Program-made: the position numbers and the translations under genes
NCBI GenBank assembly: GCA_016792935.1
Contig: JAEUJS010000685.1
Span: 1 to 40,942 of the forward strand
From: Archangium sp.
Lineage (GTDB): Bacteria > Myxococcota > Myxococcia > Myxococcales > Myxococcaceae
Direction of reading: 5' to 3'
Length of the DNA stretch: 40,942 nt
Part shown: in pieces, positions 17,126-25,141 of the stretch
Layout of the letters: every line of letters starts with the position of its first letter
Numbering within the stretch: the first letter of the stretch is position 1
Notes under the pieces: model-generated
The model's database searches: none
Seen by the model: only the letters and a program-made list of their open reading frames with translations
What the model was told of the DNA's origin: nothing

Positions 17126-17962
17126 TTAGAGGTAGCCGACGACGAGACCCTTCGCGATCAGGTACCACCCGTCGACGAGCACGAAGAGCAACAGCTTGAA
17201 GGGCATGGAGATGGTGGTGGGTGACAACATCTGCATGCCGAGCGCGAGCAAGATGTTCGCGACCACCATGTCGATCACCAGGAACGGCACGAAGAGCAGG
17301 AAGCCGATCTGAAACGCTTCCTTCAATTCGGACACCACGAACGAGGGCACCAGAATCAGGAAGTCCTTCTCTCCGATGCTCGCGCGGTCTTCCGGCTTTC
17401 GCAGCTTGAGCGCGAGTGAGTAGAAGAGCGTGCGATCTTTCGTGGTGACCTTCTTGAGCAAGAAGTCACGGAGCGGTTCCTTGGCGCGACCGGCCGCCTT
17501 GATCAGCTTGTCGACGCTCTGCACGTTCATGAAGTCGCCGCCCTGCGTGACGTTGTCAGCGTCGGCGGCTCTGAACATCGCCTGGCCCACGGGAGCCATG
17601 ATGTAGACCGTGAGGATGATCGCGAGGCCGGTGATCACCTGGGTCGGCGGGATCTGTTGGGTGCCCAGCGCAGATCTCACGATCGACAAGACGACGGAGA
17701 TCTTCACGAAGCTCGTCACCATCAACAGCACGAACGGCGCCAGGCCAAGCGCCGCCAGCGCGATCATCAGCACCAGCGGGCGGTTGGCGAACGAGTCGCT
17801 CGAGTCGAGCTTGCCCTCGCCCATCACCTGTTCGACCTGCGTGCCGCCCTTGCCGTTGCCGCCCTTCTTCCCCTGCGCGAAGGCCGCGAGTGGGTTCAGC
17901 AGGAGCGTCACGACGAAGAGCAGAAGGTACGCCCGATGGAACAACCGGAGACGTCGGATCAC
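17126..17962 (-). CDS. sctR: Type III secretion export gate protein SctR (FliP family)
   Basis: A 278-residue FliP/SctR protein. It begins with a cleavable-looking signal sequence (about 1-29, ending PLAAFAQ) and a Gly/Lys-rich segment, as in flagellar FliP; non-flagellar SctR usually lacks such an extension. The core has the family segments LMVTSFVKISVVLSIVRSAL, GTQQIPPTQVITGLAIILT and, near the end, FLLFVPFLVIDMVVANILLA. It is the pentameric centre of the export gate. Eleven nucleotides separate it from sctS. Confidence 0.96.
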   Translation of the reverse strand: MIRRLRLFHRAYLLLFVVTLLLNPLAAFAQGKKGGNGKGGTQVEQVMGEGKLDSSDSFANRPLVLMIALAALGLAPFVLLMVTSFVKISVVLSIVRSALGTQQIPPTQVITGLAIILTVYIMAPVGQAMFRAADADNVTQGGDFMNVQSVDKLIKAAGRAKEPLRDFLLKKVTTKDRTLFYSLALKLRKPEDRASIGEKDFLILVPSFVVSELKEAFQIGFLLFVPFLVIDMVVANILLALGMQMLSPTTISMPFKLLLFVLVDGWYLIAKGLVVGYL

Positions 17963-17974
17963 GTGAGGAGTCCT

Positions 17975-18571
17975 TTACGTGGCGGGCGGAGGCAGAGTCG
18001 GCGGCGCCGAGTCTTTCCGACCGAGCAGCTTCTGCAAGAACGGGCTCAACTGAATCGGTTGCGAGGACGGCACAGCGCGAAGCTTGTCGACCTCGGCGCG
18101 ATCGAGCTTGGCGATCAGGTTGAGCGCGCCGTCACCGCCACCGACGAGCAGAATCTCTCCCGCCGCTTCGACGACGAAGAGCGAGCGCTTCTGATCGAGT
18201 GGCACGCGTTCGAGCACGCTGACGAGGTGCGTGCCGACGGTGGGGCGAATGCCGAGCAGCCTGCGCAGGCCCACGTTGAGGGTCAGCCACGCGAGGCCGA
18301 TCACCATCGCCAGCACGAGCATCGTGCGCGCGAGCGTCCAGCCGAGGTTGAGATCTTCTCCGGCGAGCTCGGGTGGTTCAGAACGCGGAATTTCCGGCTC
18401 AGCCAGGCGTGAGCCGTCGTTGGTTGGAACTCCCGGAGCCGCCGTCGGAATCACCAGCTCTGGCTCGGGCTTCGCCTCTGGCTTCACGTCTGCAGCGGGC
18501 GCAGGTGGCGGCTGCGCCCACACGAGCGACGCGAACACGAAGCTCAACGTGAAGACGAAGCGCCGAAGCAC
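17975..18571 (-). CDS. fliO: FliO-like export-gate assembly protein
   Basis: A 198-residue protein with an N-terminal signal sequence (LRRFVFTLSFVFASLVWAQ), a long Pro/Glu/Ala-rich periplasmic stretch (about 20-70), one transmembrane helix (about 82-102) and a cytoplasmic domain with LLGIRPTVGTHLVSVLERVP and the beta-rich VEAAGEILLVGGGDGALNLI. This is the FliO architecture. FliO helps assemble the FliP (SctR) ring in flagella and is normally absent from non-flagellar T3SS. Position, directly upstream of sctR by 12 nt, is also flagellar. Confidence 0.82.
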   Translation of the reverse strand: MLRRFVFTLSFVFASLVWAQPPPAPAADVKPEAKPEPELVIPTAAPGVPTNDGSRLAEPEIPRSEPPELAGEDLNLGWTLARTMLVLAMVIGLAWLTLNVGLRRLLGIRPTVGTHLVSVLERVPLDQKRSLFVVEAAGEILLVGGGDGALNLIAKLDRAEVDKLRAVPSSQPIQLSPFLQKLLGRKDSAPPTLPPPAT

Positions 18572-18602
18572 GCGCGCAACCTAGCCGAGCGAACCTCGCG
18601 GG

Positions 18603-20012
18603 TCACCCAGCGAGCGAGAGGATGCGCACGCCGAGGTTTCCGTCGATTTCCACCAGCTCACCGCGAGCCACGACTTTCCCCTGAACGGACAGGTCGAGCG
18701 GCTCACCAGCGACGCGGTTCAGGTCGAACACGTGACCGACCTTCAGCGCGACGACGTCTTCGGCGGTCGTCGCGACGCGGCCGAGCTCGACCGCGATCTG
18801 CAGCGGGATGTCGTTCATCAGATCTGCGCCACCTGCGTTCTGGGCGTCATCCACGGCGTCTCTCCCTCGCACTGCACCTGGTGTGGTCGATTCTTCTTCG
18901 CCTTCCCCCAACTCCGGAGGAGGCGCTGCTTCGTGTCCCTCGGCGGGCGCTTCAGCCGCGTCTTCCGGAGCTCCCGGAGGCGGTGGCGGCCCGACGTTGA
19001 TGCCCGTCACCTTCGCGCAGTAGCGGCCGTTCTCGAGCACCACCTCGGCGTCGAGGTGACCCGCGCGACCAAAGCCCACGCGCAACTTCGCCGTGCCGCC
19101 CTGCCCCTGATCGGGCCGCGCGGTCAGCGCGTCGACGAGCACCACGTCACGCTCGCGCAGCTGCGACAGGTCGGCAGCGGAAATTTCGACGTTGCCGATC
19201 TCGGCGCGAACCCACGTCTTCACGTTTCGCAAACGAGAGAGGTGCGCGGCCGCGTCAGCCGACCGTCGCGCACGCCGAACTGCCGCATCGGTCGGGGGGT
19301 TCGCCGTCGACAACACGTCTTCGGGAATCACCAGCCGCACGTAGCCAGCGTGGCCACCGAACACGGCCTTCAATTGCACCACCGCGAGGTTCTCGTTCTC
19401 GGGGATCAGGCCCTGAATCTCGGTGAAGCCGCGCACCACGCCCTCGATGCGCAGCTTGGGGAGCGCAGGGTCGATGGTTGGCGAGAGGGCCTTGAGCGTC
19501 TCGATGATGACGTAGGTCATCACGCCTTCTTCGATGTCGGTCAGCGGCCGCAACGCGACGGCTTCACCCGTCCCCCCGAGCAACATGTCGATCGCGTGGT
19601 GCGCCAACCCAAGCTCGACCTCGAGAAGGCCACGCGTCTTGTTCGGCTGCGGTGTCAGCACGGCGAGGAAGGTGGGCTCTCCGACGTAGTGCTGGAGCTG
19701 AGCCATCGGCACGACGTGCACGTACTCGGCCTGCAGCGTGACCTGCTCCTCGAGCATTTCCTGCAGGCGCTTGCGCACCACGCTCGAGACCTCACCCGTC
19801 GAACGAACGTTGGGGAGAATCCACTCGAGGTTCTTGATCAACAACGCGTGACGCTTGCTGACGCGCTCGAGGTTGTTGAAGACGAACGGGCGCCACTGCC
19901 GAGGCGGCGGCGGGGGAGGACGGTTCCCTCCACCCTGCACCGGGCGCGCGGTCCCCGTCTTGGCGGCCGCGGGCTGCTTGATGATCATCGTGTGCTCGGG
20001 TTTGCCGCTCAC
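18603..20012 (-). CDS. sctQ: C-ring/sorting-platform protein SctQ with FliM-like middle domain and two SpoA domains
   Basis: A 469-residue protein. A Pro-rich N-terminus (1-40) is followed by a FliM-type middle domain (about 45-250, with GLAHHAIDMLLGG and LRPLTDIEEGV, matching the LLGG and RPLTEIE blocks of FliM), a first SpoA domain (about 265-345), an acidic/Pro linker (about 345-400) and a second SpoA domain (about 400-469, VALKVGHVFDLNRVAG). It thus looks like FliM and FliN joined, the usual SctQ plan but with an unusually well-kept FliM part. It should form the cytoplasmic ring that binds SctL and the FliG-like protein. Four nucleotides overlap with the FliK-like gene. Confidence 0.92.
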   Translation of the reverse strand: MSGKPEHTMIIKQPAAAKTGTARPVQGGGNRPPPPPPRQWRPFVFNNLERVSKRHALLIKNLEWILPNVRSTGEVSSVVRKRLQEMLEEQVTLQAEYVHVVPMAQLQHYVGEPTFLAVLTPQPNKTRGLLEVELGLAHHAIDMLLGGTGEAVALRPLTDIEEGVMTYVIIETLKALSPTIDPALPKLRIEGVVRGFTEIQGLIPENENLAVVQLKAVFGGHAGYVRLVIPEDVLSTANPPTDAAVRRARRSADAAAHLSRLRNVKTWVRAEIGNVEISAADLSQLRERDVVLVDALTARPDQGQGGTAKLRVGFGRAGHLDAEVVLENGRYCAKVTGINVGPPPPPGAPEDAAEAPAEGHEAAPPPELGEGEEESTTPGAVRGRDAVDDAQNAGGADLMNDIPLQIAVELGRVATTAEDVVALKVGHVFDLNRVAGEPLDLSVQGKVVARGELVEIDGNLGVRILSLAG

Positions 20013-21010
20013 CGCGCCTCGATCTTGAAGTCTTCGAGTGACAACCCACGCGCGCCGAGCGCCGCCTTGAGCGCCTCGCCCTGCTCCTCGATCATCTTGA
20101 GCACGTCTTTGTCGGAGCCCTGGAACACCGCGCTGATCTTCCCGTTGTGCGCGGAGACCTTCACCGACAGACCCGACAGCACGTCGCTCTTGAGATCGAT
20201 CTGGAACTCCGAGCGACCCATGGCGTTGGTGCCGACGCGCACCTTGTCGACGATCTTCTGCGCAACTTCGTTGGCGACCTTGCGCAGACGGTCCGAACCG
20301 CTCGCTTCCTTCGTCTTCGACACCGGCACCGGCTGCATCAGCGCGGGATTGAACCGGAAGCCCGGGTTCGCCGCGGCAGAGTTGCCATCTTTGCCCTTGT
20401 CGCCGCCGCCCTGCTGACCGCCACCCTTGTCGGCATCAGCCTTGATGTCGCCCTTCTCACCGCGCGCGCCGCTCGCTCCCTGCGTGGCGTTCGACGAATT
20501 GGCGTCGCTCGCTTCTTTTCGTTCCTCGAGGCGCTCGACGTTGGCCTTCGAATCGGCGCCGCGGCTCTGCGCCGCCTTCGAATTTCCCGACTGGTCGGCC
20601 TGGCGGCTGTTGGCGGTCTGCGCGGTCGACTGCTGCGCGTCCGACCGGCCGCTCTGCACCTGCTGACCCTCGTTGCGCGTCTTCTGCTGAACGTTCGATT
20701 CCTGCTGCTTGGTGCCGAGCTTGCCCTTGAAGGCGCTTTCCTGCTGCGTGCCCTGCGCGCCCTTTTCCTGCGTGTGCCTGGCCTCACCCGCGTGCTGGGT
20801 CTCGGCCTGCTCGAGCAGCTGCGCGATGGCGCTGCGCGCGAGGTTGCCTTCCTGCGCCTGGGCCGCTTCCTTCTTCTGGCCCTGCATCAACTTCGAGAAC
20901 GCGTTGTTCTCGGTCGCCTTCTTGTTCTTCTGCGCTTCTTCGGTGCGCTTGGCCTCGGCGAGCTTCGCCGCCATTCTCGCTGCATCGCGATCGTCTTCGA
21001 CTCGACTCAT
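20009..21010 (-). CDS. FliK-like substrate-specificity switch protein (SctP position)
   Basis: A 333-residue protein. The first two thirds are low-complexity and rich in Gln, Ala, Lys, Ser and Gly (about 1-235), expected to be disordered as in FliK ruler segments. The C-terminal 100 residues form a flagellar hook-length control (Flg_hook) type domain, with FQIDLKSDVLSGLSVKVSAH, ISAVFQG and LGARGLSLEDFKIEAR. FliK/SctP proteins bind SctU and trigger the switch in export class. The start ATG at 21010 overlaps the fliJ-like stop by 4 nt; longer in-frame starts lie inside that gene. Confidence 0.85.
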   Translation of the reverse strand: MSRVEDDRDAARMAAKLAEAKRTEEAQKNKKATENNAFSKLMQGQKKEAAQAQEGNLARSAIAQLLEQAETQHAGEARHTQEKGAQGTQQESAFKGKLGTKQQESNVQQKTRNEGQQVQSGRSDAQQSTAQTANSRQADQSGNSKAAQSRGADSKANVERLEERKEASDANSSNATQGASGARGEKGDIKADADKGGGQQGGGDKGKDGNSAAANPGFRFNPALMQPVPVSKTKEASGSDRLRKVANEVAQKIVDKVRVGTNAMGRSEFQIDLKSDVLSGLSVKVSAHNGKISAVFQGSDKDVLKMIEEQGEALKAALGARGLSLEDFKIEAR

Positions 21011-21507
21011 TGCTTCTTCTCCGCGCGCGTACGTTGCAGGTGCAGCGTCTGGCCGATCTCGTCCTGATTGAGCTCTTCCTTCGCCTGACGCTCGGCCTTC
21101 ACCTGCTTCTGCCAGGTCTCTTTGTTCTTCTCGATCGCCTTGCGCTCCATCGCGGCGTTCGCCATTTCCTGCCGGCGCACCTCGACGAGCTTCTCGGCCT
21201 GAATCACGACTTCCTTCTGTCGCTCGACGTCGAGCGCGAACTGCGCCTCTTCGTCTTTGAGGCGCTGCTCGAAGCGACCCATCTGCTGGAAGCCGCTGAT
21301 GCCGCCGCCCTTCTTCGTCATGTCTTCGAGGAAGGCCTGCACCTTGGCCTTGCGCTCGACCTTCATGCGCTCGAGCGACTCGACCATCGAGGCGAGCTGC
21401 TTCTTTTCCTTGTCGTGCGCCTTGAGGGCGGCCGAAAACGCATCTTTGGCCTCGTCTTCGGCCTTGATGCGCATGTCGAGCAGAACCTGAAGACGGTACG
21501 GAGGCAT
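21007..21507 (-). CDS. sctO: FliJ-like central stalk protein (SctO)
   Basis: A 166-residue, almost wholly helical, highly charged coiled-coil protein beginning PPYRLQVLLDMRIKAED, the typical FliJ N-terminus. FliJ/SctO forms the antiparallel coiled-coil that inserts in the ATPase ring like the gamma subunit of F1 and links it to SctV. It sits between sctN and the FliK-like gene as in flagellar operons (fliI-fliJ-fliK). No strong Shine-Dalgarno sequence; a TAGGCT box lies 9 nt before the ATG. Confidence 0.88.
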   Translation of the reverse strand: MPPYRLQVLLDMRIKAEDEAKDAFSAALKAHDKEKKQLASMVESLERMKVERKAKVQAFLEDMTKKGGGISGFQQMGRFEQRLKDEEAQFALDVERQKEVVIQAEKLVEVRRQEMANAAMERKAIEKNKETWQKQVKAERQAKEELNQDEIGQTLHLQRTRAEKKQ

Positions 21508-21516
21508 ACGGCTTTG

Positions 21517-21522
21517 AGCCTA
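21517..21522 (-). promoter_or_regulatory. Putative -10 box (TAGGCT) before the fliJ-like gene
   Basis: On the minus strand TAGGCT ends 9 nt before the ATG at 21507, in the 71-bp gap after sctN. No Shine-Dalgarno sequence follows, which matches the short-leader pattern seen at other genes of this window. No -35 was identified. Confidence 0.3.
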
Positions 21523-21578
21523 CACCTTTGCTCCCCAAGCGGTGCGCTGATCAGCCGGGCAGATCAGGCGGCGTTCGC

Positions 21579-22898
21579 TCAGGTGGCGTCAGCGAACATG
21601 TCGACCATGCGTTGAACCGTCTCTTCGAATGGCGTGTTCTCGAAGGTGTCCTGCTTCAAGAAGTTGATGATCGTGTCGTACTTGTCGATCGCGTAGTCGG
21701 TGCGCGGATCGGTTCCGTACTGGTACGCGCCGAGCAAGATCAGGTCGCGCTGCTTCTCGTACGTGGACAGCGTCTCGCGCAGCTTGCCAGCAGCCTTCTT
21801 GTGTTCCTTGCTGACGATCTGGCTCATCACACGAGACAGCGACGCCAGCACGTCCATCGCCGGCCACTGGTTTCGCTCGCCGAGCGCACGATTCAAGATG
21901 AAGTGGCCGTCCAAAATACCGCGGACTTCGTCGGCGATCGGCTCTTCCATGTCACCGCCGGCCACGAGGCACGTGTAGATGGCGGTGCACTTGCCCTTCT
22001 CGGAATTGCCAGTGCGCTCGAGCATGCGCGGCAACATCGAGAACACCGAAGGCGGGTAGCCCTGACGCGCTGGAGGCTCACCAATCGCCAGCCCGATCTC
22101 ACGCTGGGCACGCGCGAGACGCGTCACGGTGTCGAGCATGAAGAGCACGTTGCCGCCGCGCTCACGAAAATACTCCGCAATCGCCGTCGAGACATAGCCG
22201 GCGCGCAGACGAACGAGTGACGGCTGGTCGGACGTGGCGCACACCACCACCGAGCGCTTCATGCCGTCGTGGCCGAGCGCGTCCTCGATGAATTCCAGAA
22301 CTTCGCGACCACGCTCGCCGATCAGCGCGATGACCGAGAGCTCGGCGGCGGTCTGCCGTGCGATCTGGCCCATCAAGGTCGACTTACCGACGCCGGAACC
22401 TGCGAACAGACCGATGCGCTGACCTTCTCCGACCGTGAGGAGCCCATCGATGCACCGCACGCCGAGCGAGAGCGGGCGCGTGATGCGTTGACGCTTGAAC
22501 GGGTCGGGGCAGTCGCGGTCCACCGCCCAGGGCACGAGCTGCTCGGTCGGGAGCGGCTTGCCGTCGATCGGCTCTCCGATGCCGTTGAGCACGCGGCCGA
22601 GCAACGCGTCGCCGGCCCAGATCGTGAGCGGGCGTCCAGTGGGAATCACCTCGGAGTCGGGGCCGATGCCGGACAGCTCGCCGAGCGGCATCAGCATCAC
22701 GATGTCGCCCTGGAAGCCGACCACCTCGCTGCGCACTTCTTCGCGGCCACGTCGAATCAGGCACACCTCGCCGATGCGCACGTTGGGCACCGCGGCCTTG
22801 ATCACCAGACCGGTCAACTCGACCACGCGGCCGCGAACACGCACCGTCTGCGTGTTCTTGATCAGCTCCGCGTACCGCTTCATGTCGATCGCGCCCAC
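21579..22898 (-). CDS. sctN: Type III secretion ATPase SctN (FliI family)
   Basis: A 439-residue FliI/SctN ATPase with Walker A GSGVGKST (167-174), the catalytic GERGREV segment (194-200) and Walker B FMLD (253-256), plus the family's LARAQREIGLAIGEPPA and GYPPSVFSMLPRMLERTG blocks. The C-terminal domain is complete. It energises unfolding and release of chaperone-bound substrates at the export gate. The GTG at 22898 has GGGAG 8 nt upstream; an ATG at 22883 would remove five residues. It lies 58 nt after the sctL gene and is followed by a 71-bp gap holding a weak hairpin and a possible promoter. Confidence 0.97.
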   Translation of the reverse strand: MGAIDMKRYAELIKNTQTVRVRGRVVELTGLVIKAAVPNVRIGEVCLIRRGREEVRSEVVGFQGDIVMLMPLGELSGIGPDSEVIPTGRPLTIWAGDALLGRVLNGIGEPIDGKPLPTEQLVPWAVDRDCPDPFKRQRITRPLSLGVRCIDGLLTVGEGQRIGLFAGSGVGKSTLMGQIARQTAAELSVIALIGERGREVLEFIEDALGHDGMKRSVVVCATSDQPSLVRLRAGYVSTAIAEYFRERGGNVLFMLDTVTRLARAQREIGLAIGEPPARQGYPPSVFSMLPRMLERTGNSEKGKCTAIYTCLVAGGDMEEPIADEVRGILDGHFILNRALGERNQWPAMDVLASLSRVMSQIVSKEHKKAAGKLRETLSTYEKQRDLILLGAYQYGTDPRTDYAIDKYDTIINFLKQDTFENTPFEETVQRMVDMFADAT

Positions 22899-22956
22899 GG
22901 CTACGTCTCCCAGTTCCGCGTCGGTCGTGCGTGTCGGCGCACGGTGCCCTGGCGCT

Positions 22957-23679
22957 TCACTTCACTTCTTTCTTCGACTCGGTCGGCGAGAGCACGGTGC
23001 GCAGCATGTCGATCTGCGTACGGATCTGACCGTCGATGGTGCCGTAGTCGGTTCGAATCACGCAGCCGCCGCGCTCGATCTCGGCGTCGTCGCGAATCGA
23101 GATGTCGACCGAGCGGCCCACCAGTTCCATGAAGCGCGGGTTCTTCGCGCGCAGGACTTTGCCGTCTTCGGGGTTGACCTTGATCACCATCGCCTTGGAG
23201 CTGCGTGCTGCCTCGGTGCAGCTGGCGACGATCTCGAGCACCATCTCCGGGTTCCGCTCCAGGTCGCGGCCGATGATCTTGGTGGCCACCATCAGCGCGA
23301 GCTCGGTCACGTCTTTCTCAGCTGCGGCGAGGATCTGGCCTGCCTGAATCTTTGCGCGCGCGAGCTCTTCGGCCTGACGCACCTGAACCTCTGCCTTCGC
23401 GGCATCACGCGCTTCCGCAAAGACCTGTTCCTTGAAGCGGTGCGCCTCGGCCTTGATCTCTTCGGCCTTGGCCTGCGCCTCGGCGATGATCTGCTTGCCG
23501 GCGGTCTTGGCCTCGTATTCCTCGGCGTTGAGCACACCTGCGCGCCGCGGAGGCGGGAGCAGTGGCTTCTCGCCGAGCGCGCCGCCACCATCACCGCTCT
23601 TGATCACCTTGCCGATCACGCGACCCTGCGGAGCAGGAGCGGGTGCGGGGCGCGGATTGTCGTCGTCATCGCCGTCCAT
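22957..23679 (-). CDS. sctL: ATPase regulator/stator SctL (FliH family)
   Basis: A 240-residue FliH/SctL protein. An acidic and Pro-rich N-terminus (1-45) is followed by a long Ala/Glu/Lys-rich helix with GxxxG-like and heptad character (about 50-125) and a C-terminal V-ATPase subunit E-like domain (about 125-230; MVATKIIGRDLERNPEMV, then DDAEIERGGCVIRTDYG). It binds the SctN ATPase and tethers it to SctQ. It is placed just before sctN and follows the FliG-like gene by 28 nt. Confidence 0.93.
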   Translation of the reverse strand: MDGDDDDNPRPAPAPAPQGRVIGKVIKSGDGGGALGEKPLLPPPRRAGVLNAEEYEAKTAGKQIIAEAQAKAEEIKAEAHRFKEQVFAEARDAAKAEVQVRQAEELARAKIQAGQILAAAEKDVTELALMVATKIIGRDLERNPEMVLEIVASCTEAARSSKAMVIKVNPEDGKVLRAKNPRFMELVGRSVDISIRDDAEIERGGCVIRTDYGTIDGQIRTQIDMLRTVLSPTESKKEVK

Positions 23680-23707
23680 CAGTGCCGATTGTAGTCATGC
23701 CCACAAC

Positions 23708-25129
23708 TCAGCGCGAGCCGTTGTTCCCGGGGCCGCGACCTGACCCTTTGACGACCGGCGACGCTCGCCCGTGCGGGTTGGTGCCCACCGAGCCGCGCGC
23801 CGCGGGATCTTTGCGTCGGGGAATTTCCTGAACCGGAGAGGTCGACCGTCGAGGCGGCACGGTGTCGAGCGGCTTGCCGTCGCGCAGCACGCGCTGACGC
23901 GCCTGCGAATCGGTCGGTCTGGCTTCTCGCGGGAGGCTGGGCACCGCACCTGATGCAGCTCCAGCGCGTCGCGCGGCGCGGGCGGCGACGGGATCTTGCC
24001 TGCCCACGCCGGCCTGGTTGTTGGCGGGGTTGCCGCGCGACGACGACGGCCTCTGGGTGTTCGGCGGAAGGCTGACGTTGCCTGTCGGCTTGCGGGTCGG
24101 CGGCTGCACCAGCACCTTCGACTGCGCGTTCGACGGAGACGAGGTGCTCGGCTTGAGCACCGGCGGCGGCGGCTTCGCCGGGGGAGGCAGCCGCATCGGC
24201 CGATCGACGATGCCCTTCTGCGCCAGACGCTCGAGCTGCTCGACGATGTCGAGGCGCCCACCGTCACCCTTCACCGGCTTGCCCTTCTCTTCGCGGATCC
24301 ACCGCGCGACGAGCTTGGCCATGTCACCCGTCGCGCGCTCGGCGAAGCGCTGGGTGAACTCCGCGCCCTGCGCGTAACAGGCGCGCACGATGCGTTGCAC
24401 GCCGGCGCTCCGCAGCCCGAGCGACGGGTTCTCAGTGGCGCCGTGCATCTCGAGCACGAGCTTGGCGTCTTTGTCGGTGAGGCGGCGCGCGGCTCCGGCT
24501 TCGGCGGCGCGCGCGGCGAGCGTGCGCTGATCGGGAGGCAGCTTGCCGAGGAAGGTGTTGCGCTCTTCGTCGGGCAGACCGGCGATGGCGGTGGCGAGCA
24601 CGCGCGCGCCCATGCGATCGGCCACGGCGAGGATCTCGCGCTGCTGCATCATCATCAGATCGGTGAAGCGGAAGCTGCCGACCTGAGGAGCGTTCGAGCG
24701 CAGCGCGTCCTCCAACTTCCAACGCACGATCGACAACACCTCGGGCTTCACGTCGCGCTGCAGCTTGAGGGGCGGTGGGTTGCCCATCTCGGCGCGCACG
24801 GCCGCGGCGAGATCGCCCGGGAGCGCGTTGAGCACGACCTCGACGATGCTGGCGCGCTCGCGCTTGAGCAACGCGGCGAGGCGGCGAGGCTCCGCGCTGG
24901 CGAGCTGGCGGCGCCGCTGTGTGACGAGCCGTTTGATTTCCTGCACCAGCAGCGGGATGCGCTTGTCGCGCGGAATCTGGAGCAACGCCGCCGCTCGGTG
25001 CTTGAGCAGCTCTTCTTCAGATTGATCGAGGTGATCGAAGGCGCTGACCGCCTCCGAGCCACCGAAGGCCAGTGAGGTCAGCAGGAGCATGGTCTGTCGC
25101 TTCGAGAGCGACGTGAAGTACTGCTCCAC
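23708..25129 (-). CDS. FliG-like protein in the SctK position
   Basis: A 473-residue soluble protein. Residues 86-115 (LAALLKRERASIVEVVLNAL and on) resemble the FliG middle domain helix that packs on FliM, and 152-211 (FRFTDLMMMQQREILAVADR, then ATAIAGLPDEERNTFLGKL) match the FliG segment FxFEDLxxLDDRxxQ...LAxALKG. The rest to about 310 is helical, and 315-473 is a disordered Pro/Ser/Arg/Asn tail. It lies between sctJ and sctL, the place of fliG in flagellar operons and of sctK in injectisomes. No FliF-binding N-domain or motor-interacting charge pattern is obvious. GTG start with GAGGTGA 3 nt upstream. The FliG link is by motif reading only. Confidence 0.72.
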   Translation of the reverse strand: MEQYFTSLSKRQTMLLLTSLAFGGSEAVSAFDHLDQSEEELLKHRAAALLQIPRDKRIPLLVQEIKRLVTQRRRQLASAEPRRLAALLKRERASIVEVVLNALPGDLAAAVRAEMGNPPPLKLQRDVKPEVLSIVRWKLEDALRSNAPQVGSFRFTDLMMMQQREILAVADRMGARVLATAIAGLPDEERNTFLGKLPPDQRTLAARAAEAGAARRLTDKDAKLVLEMHGATENPSLGLRSAGVQRIVRACYAQGAEFTQRFAERATGDMAKLVARWIREEKGKPVKGDGGRLDIVEQLERLAQKGIVDRPMRLPPPAKPPPPVLKPSTSSPSNAQSKVLVQPPTRKPTGNVSLPPNTQRPSSSRGNPANNQAGVGRQDPVAARAARRAGAASGAVPSLPREARPTDSQARQRVLRDGKPLDTVPPRRSTSPVQEIPRRKDPAARGSVGTNPHGRASPVVKGSGRGPGNNGSR

Positions 25130-25141
25130 GGCTCACCTCAA

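Noticed and set aside
20009..21538. Extended start of the FliK-like gene at 21538
   Set aside because: The extension runs antisense-free through the whole fliJ-like gene in another frame; the 4-nt overlap start at 21010 is the natural one.
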